Positions 25,530 through 34,378 of a DNA stretch of 64,000 bases are shown here, one piece after another. Every line of letters begins with the position of its first letter. The first letter of the stretch is position 1. The stretch covers positions 1-64,000 of the forward strand of contig JACRCN010000106.1 of NCBI GenBank assembly GCA_016219005.1, given 5' to 3'. The notes under the pieces were generated by a model. The model ran no database searches, had not been told where the DNA came from, and saw nothing but the letters and a program-made list of their open reading frames with translations. Source of the stretch: Deltaproteobacteria bacterium. Its GTDB lineage: Bacteria > Desulfobacterota > Desulfobacteria > Desulfobacterales > SpSt-501. A program made the translations under genes and the position numbers.

Positions 25530-26570
25530 ATGCAATATTCTCGCGTATCCATTGCCTCTTTCGGCTACGAACTGCCACCGAATGTCGTCACGTCCGATGA
25601 CCTGGAGCGGCAGCTCGAGCCGCTTTACGAAGTGCTCCGCATCCAGAAGGGACAGCTCGAGGCCATCACCGGCATCCGCGAGCGGCGCTACTGGGACCCC
25701 GATTTCGCGCTTCACGCGGGTGCGGCCCGCGCCGGCCGCAAGGCTGTGGAGGCCTCCGGGATTCCCCGCGAACGGATCGGGATGCTGATCTACGGGGCGG
25801 TTTGCCGCGAAAACCTCGAACCGGCGACCGCCTGCGCCGTTGCCGACGCGCTGGGCCTGCGGCCGGAATGCCAGGTCTACGACGTGTCCAACGCCTGCCT
25901 CGGTGTCCTGAACGGCATGGTGCAGGTTGCCAACGCCATCGAACTCGGCCAGGTGCAGGCGGGGCTGGTAGTGGCCTGCGAATCGGCACGCGAGATCGTA
26001 GGACTTACGATCGGGCGGCTGCTGCGGGAAAAGAGCATGGACGTTTTGCGCAAAACGATCGCCACCCTGACCGGCGGTTCCGGCGCGGTCGCCGTTCTTC
26101 TGACGGAAGCCTCGCTCGCGCCCACGGGGCATCGATTGATCGGCGGGGTCGCCCGCAGCGCACCCGAGCATCATCGCCTCTGCACCTGGGGCCCGGACAC
26201 CGGCATCCCCGGCGGCACCGGCCACATGGCGGAGACGGACTCGGCCAAGGTGCTTCAAAACGGCGTGGCCCTGGGGATCGAGACCTTCCGCGAGTTTCGC
26301 AAGGTTCTTGCGCTGGGCCCGCAAAAGCCAGACAAGATCATCTGCCACCAGGTGGGCGCCACCCACCAGCGCACCATCCTGGACGCTATCGGGATGCCGC
26401 CGGAGCGCGACTTCACCACCTTCCGCTACCTCGGCAACATCGGCACCGTCTCGCTTCCGATCACGGCCGCCATCGCCGAGGAGCGCGGCTTCCTCACCCC
26501 GGGCGACCTGGTGGGGCTGCTCGGAATCGGCAGCGGGCTGAACTGTCTCATGCTGGGAGTGAACTGGTAG
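25530..26570 (+). CDS. oleA: OleA, acyl-CoA Claisen-condensing thiolase-fold enzyme
   Basis: OleA joins two acyl-CoA chains head-to-head to a long 2-alkyl-3-ketoacid, the first step of olefin synthesis. This 346-residue protein has the thiolase-fold triad: Cys in SNACLGVLNGM near residue 127, His in CHQVGATHQRTI and Asn in YLGNIGTVSLP. It also has the OleA-specific glutamate in GAVCRENLEPATA. These set it apart from FabH. It starts 74 bases after pfaC on the same strand and is followed without a gap by oleB. Close packing with pfaC suggests that polyenoyl chains are the substrates. Confidence 0.88.
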   Translation: MQYSRVSIASFGYELPPNVVTSDDLERQLEPLYEVLRIQKGQLEAITGIRERRYWDPDFALHAGAARAGRKAVEASGIPRERIGMLIYGAVCRENLEPATACAVADALGLRPECQVYDVSNACLGVLNGMVQVANAIELGQVQAGLVVACESAREIVGLTIGRLLREKSMDVLRKTIATLTGGSGAVAVLLTEASLAPTGHRLIGGVARSAPEHHRLCTWGPDTGIPGGTGHMAETDSAKVLQNGVALGIETFREFRKVLALGPQKPDKIICHQVGATHQRTILDAIGMPPERDFTTFRYLGNIGTVSLPITAAIAEERGFLTPGDLVGLLGIGSGLNCLMLGVNW

Positions 26571-27482
26571 TTGAGAACAACCCCCGTCGACCTGGCCCCC
26601 TTCCGCCACATCTATCCTTTCACATCCCGCTATACGGACGTGAACGGCTTCAGCATGCACTACGTCGACGAGGGCCGGGGCGAGCCGGTGATCATGCTGC
26701 ACGGCAACCCCACCTGGTCGTTTTATTTTCGCGAGCTGATCCAGGGGCTCGCGGGCCGGTACCGGGCGGTGGCGCCGGACCACATCGGCTGCGGCCTTTC
26801 GGACACGCCGCGATCCTGCGCCTATGCCTATCGGCTCAAGAACCGGGTGGATGATCTCGAAACGCTGCTCGCGCATCTCGGCCTTACCCGGGACATCACC
26901 CTGGTGCTGCACGACTGGGGCGGAATGATCGGCGCGGCGTACGCGCTGAGAGACGTCCGCCGCATCGCCCGGCTGATCGTTCTGAACACGGCGGCATTCC
27001 TCAAACCCGGGGGCAAGCCCCTGCCGCTGGCGTTGCGGCTGATCCGTAGGGCGCCGCTGTTCGCCGCGCCGGCGGTGCTGGGCTTGAACCTGTTCGCCCG
27101 GGGTGCGGCCCGCACGGCCTCCGCCAGGGGCCTGAGCCCCGCGGCCCGCAAAGGCCTGCTTGCGCCCTACAACAGCTGGGACAACCGCCGGGCGACCCTG
27201 AAGTTCGTGCAGGACATTCCGCTGACCCCGCAAGACCCGAGCTTTGCTATCGCCCGGCAGGTGCATGACGGCCTGCACCGGCTGGCGGACAAACCGATGC
27301 TGATCTGCTGGGGCGAGCAGGATTTTGTCTTCGACACCGACTACCTCGCGGAGTGGCGACGGCGATTCCCGGCCGCCGAGGTCCACCGGTTCCCGGAGGC
27401 GGGCCACTATGTGCTTGAAGACGTTCCGGAGCCGGTCACTGTCCGGGTGCTGGATTTTCTGAACCGCCATCCCCTGCCCTGA
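26571..27482 (+). CDS. oleB: OleB, beta-lactone decarboxylase (haloalkane dehalogenase-like)
   Basis: OleB converts the beta-lactone made by OleC to a cis-olefin and CO2. This 303-residue alpha/beta hydrolase has the OleB/haloalkane dehalogenase signatures: HGNPTWSFYFR, an aspartate nucleophile in LVLHDWGGMIG near residue 109 and the histidine in PEAGHYVLED near residue 282. TTG at 26571 directly abuts the oleA stop codon, and no in-frame ATG exists before the conserved domain, so TTG is the likely start with coupled translation. In many bacteria oleB is fused to oleC; here it is separate. Confidence 0.85.
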   Translation: MRTTPVDLAPFRHIYPFTSRYTDVNGFSMHYVDEGRGEPVIMLHGNPTWSFYFRELIQGLAGRYRAVAPDHIGCGLSDTPRSCAYAYRLKNRVDDLETLLAHLGLTRDITLVLHDWGGMIGAAYALRDVRRIARLIVLNTAAFLKPGGKPLPLALRLIRRAPLFAAPAVLGLNLFARGAARTASARGLSPAARKGLLAPYNSWDNRRATLKFVQDIPLTPQDPSFAIARQVHDGLHRLADKPMLICWGEQDFVFDTDYLAEWRRRFPAAEVHRFPEAGHYVLEDVPEPVTVRVLDFLNRHPLP

Positions 27483-27619
27483 TTGAAAACCGGCAGCGTC
27501 TATAGTAGGTTACCCCAACCGGCCAGGAACGCCCCTTCCGACGCGGCCGCACCGCGCCGCGGGGCGCTCAGCTCGGACCGACACTTTTCAAGGGATCCCC
27601 CCTTGCGCAACCGGGTACG

Positions 27620-29347
27620 ATGATCGAGACGACCGATTCAACCGATGCTGACGTGAACGTGGCCTGCCACCTGGCGCGCATGGCGCAGGCCCACCCCTTC
27701 AAACGCGCCGTGGTCTGCCCGGCCGGCCGCGATGCCGCGGGCCGCGTCACCTATGCGCACCTAAACTTCCGGCAACTCGACCGGGAGTCCGACCAGATCG
27801 CCCACGGGCTGCTCAAAACCGGAATCGGCCCGGGCACGCGCACCATCCTAGTGGTGCGGCCGGGCCTCGAATTCTTCTCCCTCATCTTCGCCATCTTCAA
27901 GGTGGGCGCGGTACCGGTGGTCGTCGACCCCGGCATGGGGATCCGCCGCATGCTCGAATGCTTCCGCTCAACGCGGCCCCAGGCCCTCGTCGGTATCCCG
28001 CTGGCGCATGCGGTGCGCTCCGTTTTCCGCAAGTTCTTCAAGACCGTGCGCCACCGGGTCACCGTGGGCCGCCGCTGGTTCTGGGGCGGTCCGACGCTGA
28101 CGCAGCTGCGCGCCCGGGAGTGGACGCCCTTTACGGCCGCAAGGAGGCAGCGCAGCGACATGGCGGCCATCCTGTTCACCACCGGCAGCACCGGGCCGGC
28201 CAAAGGCGCCGTCTACACCCACGGCAACTTCGAGGCTCAGCTTCACCAGATCCGCACGCACCTCGACTTCAGTGCCGACGAGGTCGACCTTTCCACGTTT
28301 CCGCTCTTCGCCCTTTTCTACCCGGCCCTGGGGATCACCGCCGTGGTGCCCGACATGGACCCCACCCGGCCCGCGCAGGCTGACCCGAAACGCATCATCG
28401 AGGCGATCGAGAACCAGGGGGTCACTAACATGTTCGCCTCACCGGCGCTGCTCGAACGGCTCGGCGCCTACGGCCGCAAGCAGGGCACCCGGCTGCTCTC
28501 CCTGAAGCGGGTCATTTCCGCCGGCGCGCCGGTCCAGGCACGCACGGTCGAGCTTTTCTCCGAGCTGCTGGCGGACGGCGCGCAGATCCACACTCCTTAC
28601 GGCGCCACGGAGGCCGTGCCCATCGCCTCGATCCTCGGCCGCGAGACCCTGTCGGAGACCCGGCCGCTCACGGAGAAAGGCTTCGGCATCTGCGTCGGCC
28701 AGCCGATCGGCGGCACCGCCATCCGCATCATCGCCGTCAGTGACGAGCCGATCCGCAGGTGGTCGGATGACCTGCAGGTGGCCCAGGGAGAGATCGGCGA
28801 AATCACTGTCAAAGGCGGGCTTGTCAGCCCCCGGTATTATGAAAACCCGCTGGCCGATTCCCTGGCGAAAATACCCGAGAACGGCGAGGTGTGGCACCGC
28901 ATGGGGGACCTGGGCTGGATGGACAAGAAAGGCCGAATCTGGTTCTGCGGCCGCAAGAGCCAGCGGGTCATCACCGCCGACGGCACCCTCTACACGATCC
29001 CGTGTGAGAGCATTTTCAACACCCACCCCGCAGTCCACCGCAGCGCTCTGGTCGGCATCGGGCCCCGAACCAACCAAGTGCCGGTGATCTGCGTCGAGCT
29101 CAGGAAAGACCCGCCACGGATCGACCGCAAAGCGCTGCGCGCTGCGTTGCTGAAGCTGGCCCAGGCGCACGAGATCACGCAGGGGATCCGGATCATTCTC
29201 TTCCACGATGCCTTCCCGGTGGACATCCGCCATAACGCGAAGATCTTCCGGGAGCAATTGGCCGGCTGGGTGCAAAAGCAGATCAAGCCCAAGGGCATCC
29301 GACGGCCCCGCAAAACGGACGCACACCATGGCCGCGACGTCCCATGA
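27620..29347 (+). CDS. oleC: OleC, beta-lactone synthetase (AMP-dependent synthetase family)
   Basis: OleC activates the 3-hydroxy acid from OleD with ATP and closes a beta-lactone ring. This 575-residue ANL-family enzyme has the P-loop motif FTTGSTGPAKGAVYTHGNF near residue 188, HTPYGATEAVP near 327 and the hinge-region GDLGWMDKKGRIWFCGRKS near 430. Length fits OleC. It starts at ATG 27620 after a 137-base gap from oleB and overlaps oleD by 20 bases. Order and identity of neighbours make OleC more likely than a generic acyl-CoA ligase. Confidence 0.87.
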   Translation: MIETTDSTDADVNVACHLARMAQAHPFKRAVVCPAGRDAAGRVTYAHLNFRQLDRESDQIAHGLLKTGIGPGTRTILVVRPGLEFFSLIFAIFKVGAVPVVVDPGMGIRRMLECFRSTRPQALVGIPLAHAVRSVFRKFFKTVRHRVTVGRRWFWGGPTLTQLRAREWTPFTAARRQRSDMAAILFTTGSTGPAKGAVYTHGNFEAQLHQIRTHLDFSADEVDLSTFPLFALFYPALGITAVVPDMDPTRPAQADPKRIIEAIENQGVTNMFASPALLERLGAYGRKQGTRLLSLKRVISAGAPVQARTVELFSELLADGAQIHTPYGATEAVPIASILGRETLSETRPLTEKGFGICVGQPIGGTAIRIIAVSDEPIRRWSDDLQVAQGEIGEITVKGGLVSPRYYENPLADSLAKIPENGEVWHRMGDLGWMDKKGRIWFCGRKSQRVITADGTLYTIPCESIFNTHPAVHRSALVGIGPRTNQVPVICVELRKDPPRIDRKALRAALLKLAQAHEITQGIRIILFHDAFPVDIRHNAKIFREQLAGWVQKQIKPKGIRRPRKTDAHHGRDVP

Positions 29348-30353
29348 GCCGGAATGCGTGCTCGTCACCGGTGGCGGCGGTTTCCTGGGCACGGCCATCG
29401 TGCGCATCCTCGCCGCCCGCGGGGACCGGGTGCGCAGTTTCTCCCGCCGCCCGCACCCGGCGTTGACCCGGCTCGCGGTGGAGCAGGCCCAGGGCGACAT
29501 TGCCGACGCGAGCGCCGTCGAGCAGGCCTGCCGCGGCGCGGACGTCGTCTACCACACGGCCGCCAGACCGCCGCCTTGGGGGCCCTACCGCGATTACCAC
29601 CGCACCAATGTCACGGGCACCGCCAACGTTATCGATGCCTGCCGCAGCTGCGGAGCGAAGCGCCTCATCCACACCAGCACGCCGAGCGTGGTATTGGACG
29701 GCAATGACATCGCCGGCGTGGACGAATCCGTGCCCTATCCGCCCCGTTACACGGACCCTTACTCGCAGACCAAAGCGCTGGCCGAACGGATGGTAATCCA
29801 GGTCGCAACAGAGTTCATGCAAACGATTGCTCTGCGGCCCCATGAAATCTGGGGGCCGGAGGACCCGCACTTCGTGGCGCGGATCATCACCCGTGCCAGG
29901 CATCTCCGGCGCATCGGCGACGGCCGGAACCTCGTGGACACGACCTACATCGACAACGCCGCCACGGCCCATGTACTTGCGGCCGACCGGCTCAAGCAGG
30001 ACCCCGGCCTCTCGGGACGGGTCTATTTCATCAGCCAGGGCGAACCCGTGCCGGCCTGGGACATGATCGACGCCATCCTCAGGGCCGCCGGGCTCGGGCC
30101 CGTGAAGGGCTCCGTCCCCCACGGGGTGGCTTGGGCGATGGGGTTTTTCTTTGAAAAAATCTACAGCAGGCTGCACCTGCCGGGAGAGCCGCCGATGACA
30201 CGCTTCATCGCCGATGCCCTGGCCCGGACCCACTGGTTCGACATCAGCGCAGCCCGCCGGGACCTTGGCTACACGCCCACCGTTTCGACCGCGGAGGGCC
30301 TTGAACGGCTTGCGGCCTGGCTGCATGCGGAAGGAAAGAAGGAGGCACCATGA
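29328..30353 (+). CDS. oleD: OleD, NAD(P)H-dependent 2-alkyl-3-ketoacid reductase
   Basis: OleD reduces the OleA product to a 2-alkyl-3-hydroxy acid. This 341-residue extended short-chain dehydrogenase (3-beta-HSD/epimerase family) has the nucleotide motif VTGGGGFLGTAI at the N-terminus, a serine in HTSTPSVV and the catalytic DPYSQTKAL (YxxxK) near residue 147. It begins inside the last 20 bases of oleC and its TGA overlaps the ATG of the next gene, so oleC, oleD and the PocR gene are translationally linked. Confidence 0.88.
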   Translation: MAATSHEPECVLVTGGGGFLGTAIVRILAARGDRVRSFSRRPHPALTRLAVEQAQGDIADASAVEQACRGADVVYHTAARPPPWGPYRDYHRTNVTGTANVIDACRSCGAKRLIHTSTPSVVLDGNDIAGVDESVPYPPRYTDPYSQTKALAERMVIQVATEFMQTIALRPHEIWGPEDPHFVARIITRARHLRRIGDGRNLVDTTYIDNAATAHVLAADRLKQDPGLSGRVYFISQGEPVPAWDMIDAILRAAGLGPVKGSVPHGVAWAMGFFFEKIYSRLHLPGEPPMTRFIADALARTHWFDISAARRDLGYTPTVSTAEGLERLAAWLHAEGKKEAP

Positions 30354-30865
30354 AACTGACAGACATAGCTCCGATAGAGCGCTGGATGGAGCTGGAAAAC
30401 GACATCAACGCCCGCTCGGGCATGGACGCCAACGTGTTCGACACCCGGGGCTACCGCATCTCGCCCCAGAAACACTGGGCCAACCGGCTCTGCCCGGCCA
30501 TCAAAAGCACGGACAAGGGCCAAAGCTTCATCTGCGCCCCTGCCCACATGAACATCTCTGCCCAGGCCATGCGCAGCCGCGCAACGATGATCGAGGAGTG
30601 CGATGCGGGCATGATCAAACTGGTGGTGCCGATTTTTATGGGCGCCGAGTTCATCGGCGCCGTCGGCGCCTGCGGCATGAAGTTCGAGGATGGCGACATC
30701 GACTCTTTTCTGGTCAACAAGATGACCGGCATCGCCGAGGACACCGTCGAGAGCCTTTCCGCCACGGTCCCCGCCATCGCCCGTGGCAAAGCCGAAGAAC
30801 TAAGCCGCTACATTGCGGAAGCGGTGGAAAAGATCATCGCCGAGTTCAGGCGGACATCCTCCTGA
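30350..30865 (+). CDS. Stand-alone PocR-type ligand-sensing domain protein
   Basis: This 171-residue protein matches the PocR sensory domain: RWMELENDINARSGMDANVFD at its start (a region shared by the family), then CPAIKST, CAPAHMNI, IEECDAGMIKLVVPI and GAVGACG. PocR domains are PAS-like and normally feed a DNA-binding, kinase or cyclase domain; here there is none. ATG 30350 overlaps the oleD stop as ATGA, a strong sign of one operon. The cysteines (CPAIK, CAPAH, EECDAG) could bind a metal or cluster. It may sense a metabolite tied to olefin or membrane state and signal to the phosphatase encoded next; both are inference. Confidence 0.75.
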   Translation: MKLTDIAPIERWMELENDINARSGMDANVFDTRGYRISPQKHWANRLCPAIKSTDKGQSFICAPAHMNISAQAMRSRATMIEECDAGMIKLVVPIFMGAEFIGAVGACGMKFEDGDIDSFLVNKMTGIAEDTVESLSATVPAIARGKAEELSRYIAEAVEKIIAEFRRTSS

Positions 30866-30941
30866 TGGCCGTGACGGCCCATTCCATTTTGATCGGTTTC
30901 CCGCCCAGACCCGACTCGGCAGAAACGGAGACGGTCACATC

Positions 30942-32588
30942 ATGACAAAGCTGAGTTATTATCGCGTCAAAAACGCAATGCTCTTTTCGAGCCTCGTCTC
31001 CAACGCTATTGGAGTCGCGATGGTTATATTTTTGACTCAGCGGTCAACTTCGGCACTCCCGCCCGGGATCCTGCAGCTCGCCGGCGAGATCAACCAATTT
31101 TTCCTGCCCGCCTCTTTCATACTGCCGTGGGTTTTGATCCGGCTCTATGAGAGACCGGTTCGAGTCTACCTTAAAAAATATTATGAAAAGAAGCCGTTGT
31201 CCGATGAGATGATACTCAAGGCGCGCCAAGCACTGCTCAACGAACCGTTTTTTCTCATCGGCCTCGCCTTTGGGGTCTGGATGGCCGCCGCGGTAATATA
31301 TCCGGGGCTGTTTTGGGCTCACGGAGCCGATGGGCAGGCCGTCCGAAGCGCTTTTTTTCATAGCTTCTATTCCGGGTTGATTACCACTACCGTCGCTTTC
31401 TTCGTACTCGAGTTTGTCCTTCAGCGCAGGGTGGTTCCATACTTTTTCCCGAACGGCGGCCTGTCCACGACGCCACGGACCTTGCGCATACGCATCCGGA
31501 CCCGGCTCATCGCTCTCCTCCTGGCCGGCAATATCATCCCGCTGCTTTCGATCCTGCAAGACTTTTGGGGAATATCTCACGCCAGTCATGCCTCTTTTCA
31601 GGACATCGAGCAGTTGCAGTTGGCCATATTCAGTCATGGTTTCGTGTTCATCGCCGTCGGTGTTTGGCTGACCTTCCTGGTGAGCAGCAATTTGACCCGA
31701 CCCTTGGAGGAGATCGCGCATGTGTTGCGAAATGTAACGAATGGGTTGTTTGAAACCAAAGTACAAGTGACATCCAATGATGAAATCGGGTATACGGGCG
31801 ATGTGATCAACGAAATGACCGAAGGCCTTATCGAGCGTGATCGAATTAAGCAGTCCCTGGCTCTCGCGAAAGAGATCCAGCAGAATCTCATACCCAAGGA
31901 AACCCTGAAAATTGAGGGGTTCGATGTGGCAGGTAAAATCCTCTACTGCGATGAAACGGGCGGAGATTACTATGACTTTATAGAGGTTGTCGGCGGCGAG
32001 CCTCAAAGATTCGGGGCGGCCGTCGGCGATGTGTCCGGGCACGGGATTTCGTCCGCACTGCTGATGGCAACCGTCCGCTCGTCCCTGCGGCAGCGAGCTT
32101 TGCATCCCGGCAGTACCGCCCGGATCATCGGCGATGTTAATCGTCAGCTCGCAAAAGATGTCGAGCACTCCGGGGAATTTATTACCATGTTTTTTCTGGT
32201 TATCGATACCGCCACGAAAGAGCTTGAATGGGTGCGGGCCGGACATGAGCCGGGCCTGATCTATGACCCCGGCACCGACGCATTCAAAGAGATGGGCGGG
32301 CCGGGAATGGCGCTTGGGGTGGATGAAAACTGGATTTACCGTGAGAACAGGACCAGCGCTATCTCGAAGGGCCACGTCATCCTGCTCGGCACGGATGGCG
32401 TCTGGGAGGCGGCCGATCCAAAAGGAAGAATGTTTGGTAAACAGCCAATTTATGATGCCGTTCGTAAAAACCATAACGGCAGCGCCAATGAAATTCTTGA
32501 AGCGATTATTTCCACCCTGGATAAATTCCAGGGAGGGGCTAAAAAGGAAGATGACGTGACGTTGGTCGTGATCAAAATGCGCGGCTGA
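30942..32588 (+). CDS. Membrane-bound SpoIIE/RsbU-type PP2C phosphatase with HAMP domain
   Basis: This 548-residue protein has several N-terminal membrane segments (ALPPGILQLAGEI flanked by hydrophobic stretches, IGLAFGVWMAAAVIYPGLF, LITTTVAFFVLEFVL, HGFVFIAVGVWLTFLV). A HAMP linker follows (NLTRPLEEIAHVLRNVTNG) with a short coiled segment, then a PP2C-like SpoIIE domain from about residue 310. Metal-ligand motifs are GGDYYDFI, AVGDVSGHGISSALLMA, LLGTDGVWEA and EDDVTLVVI. Such phosphatases dephosphorylate anti-anti-sigma factors or similar partners. ATG 30942 lies 76 bases after the PocR gene, and the pair may be a sensing module. No anti-sigma factor partner lies in the window. Confidence 0.83.
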   Translation: MTKLSYYRVKNAMLFSSLVSNAIGVAMVIFLTQRSTSALPPGILQLAGEINQFFLPASFILPWVLIRLYERPVRVYLKKYYEKKPLSDEMILKARQALLNEPFFLIGLAFGVWMAAAVIYPGLFWAHGADGQAVRSAFFHSFYSGLITTTVAFFVLEFVLQRRVVPYFFPNGGLSTTPRTLRIRIRTRLIALLLAGNIIPLLSILQDFWGISHASHASFQDIEQLQLAIFSHGFVFIAVGVWLTFLVSSNLTRPLEEIAHVLRNVTNGLFETKVQVTSNDEIGYTGDVINEMTEGLIERDRIKQSLALAKEIQQNLIPKETLKIEGFDVAGKILYCDETGGDYYDFIEVVGGEPQRFGAAVGDVSGHGISSALLMATVRSSLRQRALHPGSTARIIGDVNRQLAKDVEHSGEFITMFFLVIDTATKELEWVRAGHEPGLIYDPGTDAFKEMGGPGMALGVDENWIYRENRTSAISKGHVILLGTDGVWEAADPKGRMFGKQPIYDAVRKNHNGSANEILEAIISTLDKFQGGAKKEDDVTLVVIKMRG

Positions 32589-33033
32589 CGTCATGCCGGA
32601 TGTGTGGCCGCCAACACCTGATCCTGCACCCACCGCAGACAGGCTGCCGCGGGTTGCCATACCGGTTTCGTTTTCTGCGCACGGCTATGATTCGAAGTCC
32701 TGACGCGCAGTCTCCTTTTCGGCCTCTGGCAGAAAATTCGGAGCGGCCCTTTCACGGGGACCGTTGACTTCAAGTGCGCTTCCGAGGTATTTATCCATCG
32801 TCATCGTTTCTTGCTTCCACAGGGCCTGAAGCGCCTTTAGGTTGTTTCAGCGCAGCGGACCTCACGGCTCCATCGCATGCTTCCTCGCGCTTCATCTCCG
32901 ACCGTGCTTGCCCGAAACCCGGCGTCCGCCGCGGATCGATGGTGGGCGGACCGCATGTACATCATCATCAACTGCGGGCCTCTTCGACATCAATGCCGAA
33001 CGCCGATCCAAGGGATCGGCACGGTCGACTGAC
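32589..33033 (+). promoter_or_regulatory. Intergenic region with a candidate promoter for the MEDS kinase gene
   Basis: No gene is supported in this 445-base gap. TTGACT (32764-32769) and TATTTA (32788-32793) with an 18-base spacer form a reasonable promoter, giving a long leader of about 230 bases before ATG 33034. An in-frame extension of the kinase up to 32842 is open but lacks family-like sequence. Confidence 0.4.
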
Positions 33034-34374
33034 ATGACAGCGCATCCGAAAACCAACGAATTAGAGCTGCGGCTTTGGGCGCTTCACCCCGGAGCCCACA
33101 TCTGCTGCCTGTTTGGATCCGAGGCGGAGCACCGGGCCCTGCTCGCGCCATTCATGCGCCACGGGCTGGAGCGCTATGAAAAGGTGCTCAGCATTGTCGA
33201 GGCCCACACCGCCGAGCAGATCCTGGCCTACCTGAGTGCAGACGGGGTGCAGGTGAACCCGTTTCTGCAGAACGGCCAATTGAAAATTATAAAGGCCGAC
33301 GAAACTTACATCCGAGGCGGAGTATTCGATCCCGAGGGCATGATCGCGCTGTTGCGGGCTGAAACCCAGCGCGCCCTCGAGGAGGGTTACAGCGCGCTGC
33401 GAGTGACCGGCGAAATGAGCTGGGCGCTGAAAGGCCTGCCCGGATCCGAACGGCTGATTGAATATGAAGCCAGGCTCAACGCCTTTTTCCCGGGCAGCGG
33501 ATGCCTGGCCCTCTGCCAATACGACCGGCGCCGGTTCGATACGCATGTGCTGCTGAACGTCCTGGAGGCCCATCCCCTGGTGGCGATCGGGACTGAGATC
33601 TACGACAATTTCTATTACATGCCTCCCCAGGAATTGCTGGGCGCCGACCCGCTGGGTGTGAAGCTGAACAGCTGGCTGGATCACCTGCGCGAGCGCAAAC
33701 GCTCCGAAACCCAGATCCGGACGCTGACCCGCAAGCTGATGAAGACCCAGGAGGACGAGCGGCGCATGATCTCGCGCGAACTGCACGACCGCGTCAGCCA
33801 GGACCTTTCCACTATTAAGATTGCGATGGAAACTCTTTTCGATCACCAGCCCGCCACAGCGCCCGAAATCAGCCACAAGGTTTCCCGGTTGACCGGCTTT
33901 CTCGACCGCGCCATTTTCACCGTGCGCGACCTGGCCTACGACCTTCGTCCGCCGGGGCTTGACGAAATGGGTCTCGCGCAGGCCCTGGTCATGTACTGTG
34001 ACGATTTTGCGGAAAAGACCCGCATGCGCGTCGAATGCCATTGCGTGGGCATCGAAAAACTGAAACTCGACTTCAACACGCAAATCAACCTCTACCGCAT
34101 GATCCAGGAGGGGCTTAACAACACGCACAAACACGCCGATGCCACGCGGGCCATCGTCAAGCTCACGGCGGCATACCCCAACATCATCCTGCGCATCGAA
34201 GACGACGGCAAGGGCTTTGACGTCGAAAAACGGGTACGCGAGATCGACTCTGAAAAGCGCATGGGCCTGCGCAGCTTGCAGGAACGCACCGACCTGCTCG
34301 GCGGCGTCATGCTGGTCACCTCCAAGCCGGGACAGGGTACCAAAATCCTAATCAAGTTTCCGTACAAAGGATGA
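33034..34374 (+). CDS. MEDS-domain sensor histidine kinase (NarL-type, HisKA_3)
   Basis: This 446-residue cytosolic kinase begins with a MEDS (methanogen/methylotroph DcmR sensory) domain of about 190 residues: HPGAHICCLFGSEAEHRALL and, later, EYEARLNAFFPGSGCLALCQYD. A coiled region follows, then the HisKA_3 phosphoacceptor in ERRMISRELHDRVSQDLS near residue 250 and a HATPase domain with EGLNNTHKHADA and EDDGKGFDV. It pairs with the LuxR-type regulator five bases downstream. MEDS domains are thought to sense hydrocarbon derivatives or redox ligands, which is interesting near an olefin locus. No strong ribosome site marks ATG 33034. Confidence 0.85.
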   Translation: MTAHPKTNELELRLWALHPGAHICCLFGSEAEHRALLAPFMRHGLERYEKVLSIVEAHTAEQILAYLSADGVQVNPFLQNGQLKIIKADETYIRGGVFDPEGMIALLRAETQRALEEGYSALRVTGEMSWALKGLPGSERLIEYEARLNAFFPGSGCLALCQYDRRRFDTHVLLNVLEAHPLVAIGTEIYDNFYYMPPQELLGADPLGVKLNSWLDHLRERKRSETQIRTLTRKLMKTQEDERRMISRELHDRVSQDLSTIKIAMETLFDHQPATAPEISHKVSRLTGFLDRAIFTVRDLAYDLRPPGLDEMGLAQALVMYCDDFAEKTRMRVECHCVGIEKLKLDFNTQINLYRMIQEGLNNTHKHADATRAIVKLTAAYPNIILRIEDDGKGFDVEKRVREIDSEKRMGLRSLQERTDLLGGVMLVTSKPGQGTKILIKFPYKG

Positions 34375-34378
34375 CATC

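Noticed and set aside
25482-27470. 662-codon minus-strand frame across oleA and oleB
   Set aside because: The oleA and oleB catalytic motifs are all on the plus strand; the antisense frame has none.
27483-27506. TATAGT before oleC as a promoter
   Set aside because: The only TTGAAA nearby is 12 bases upstream, too close for a sigma-70 promoter, so oleC is more likely read from upstream.
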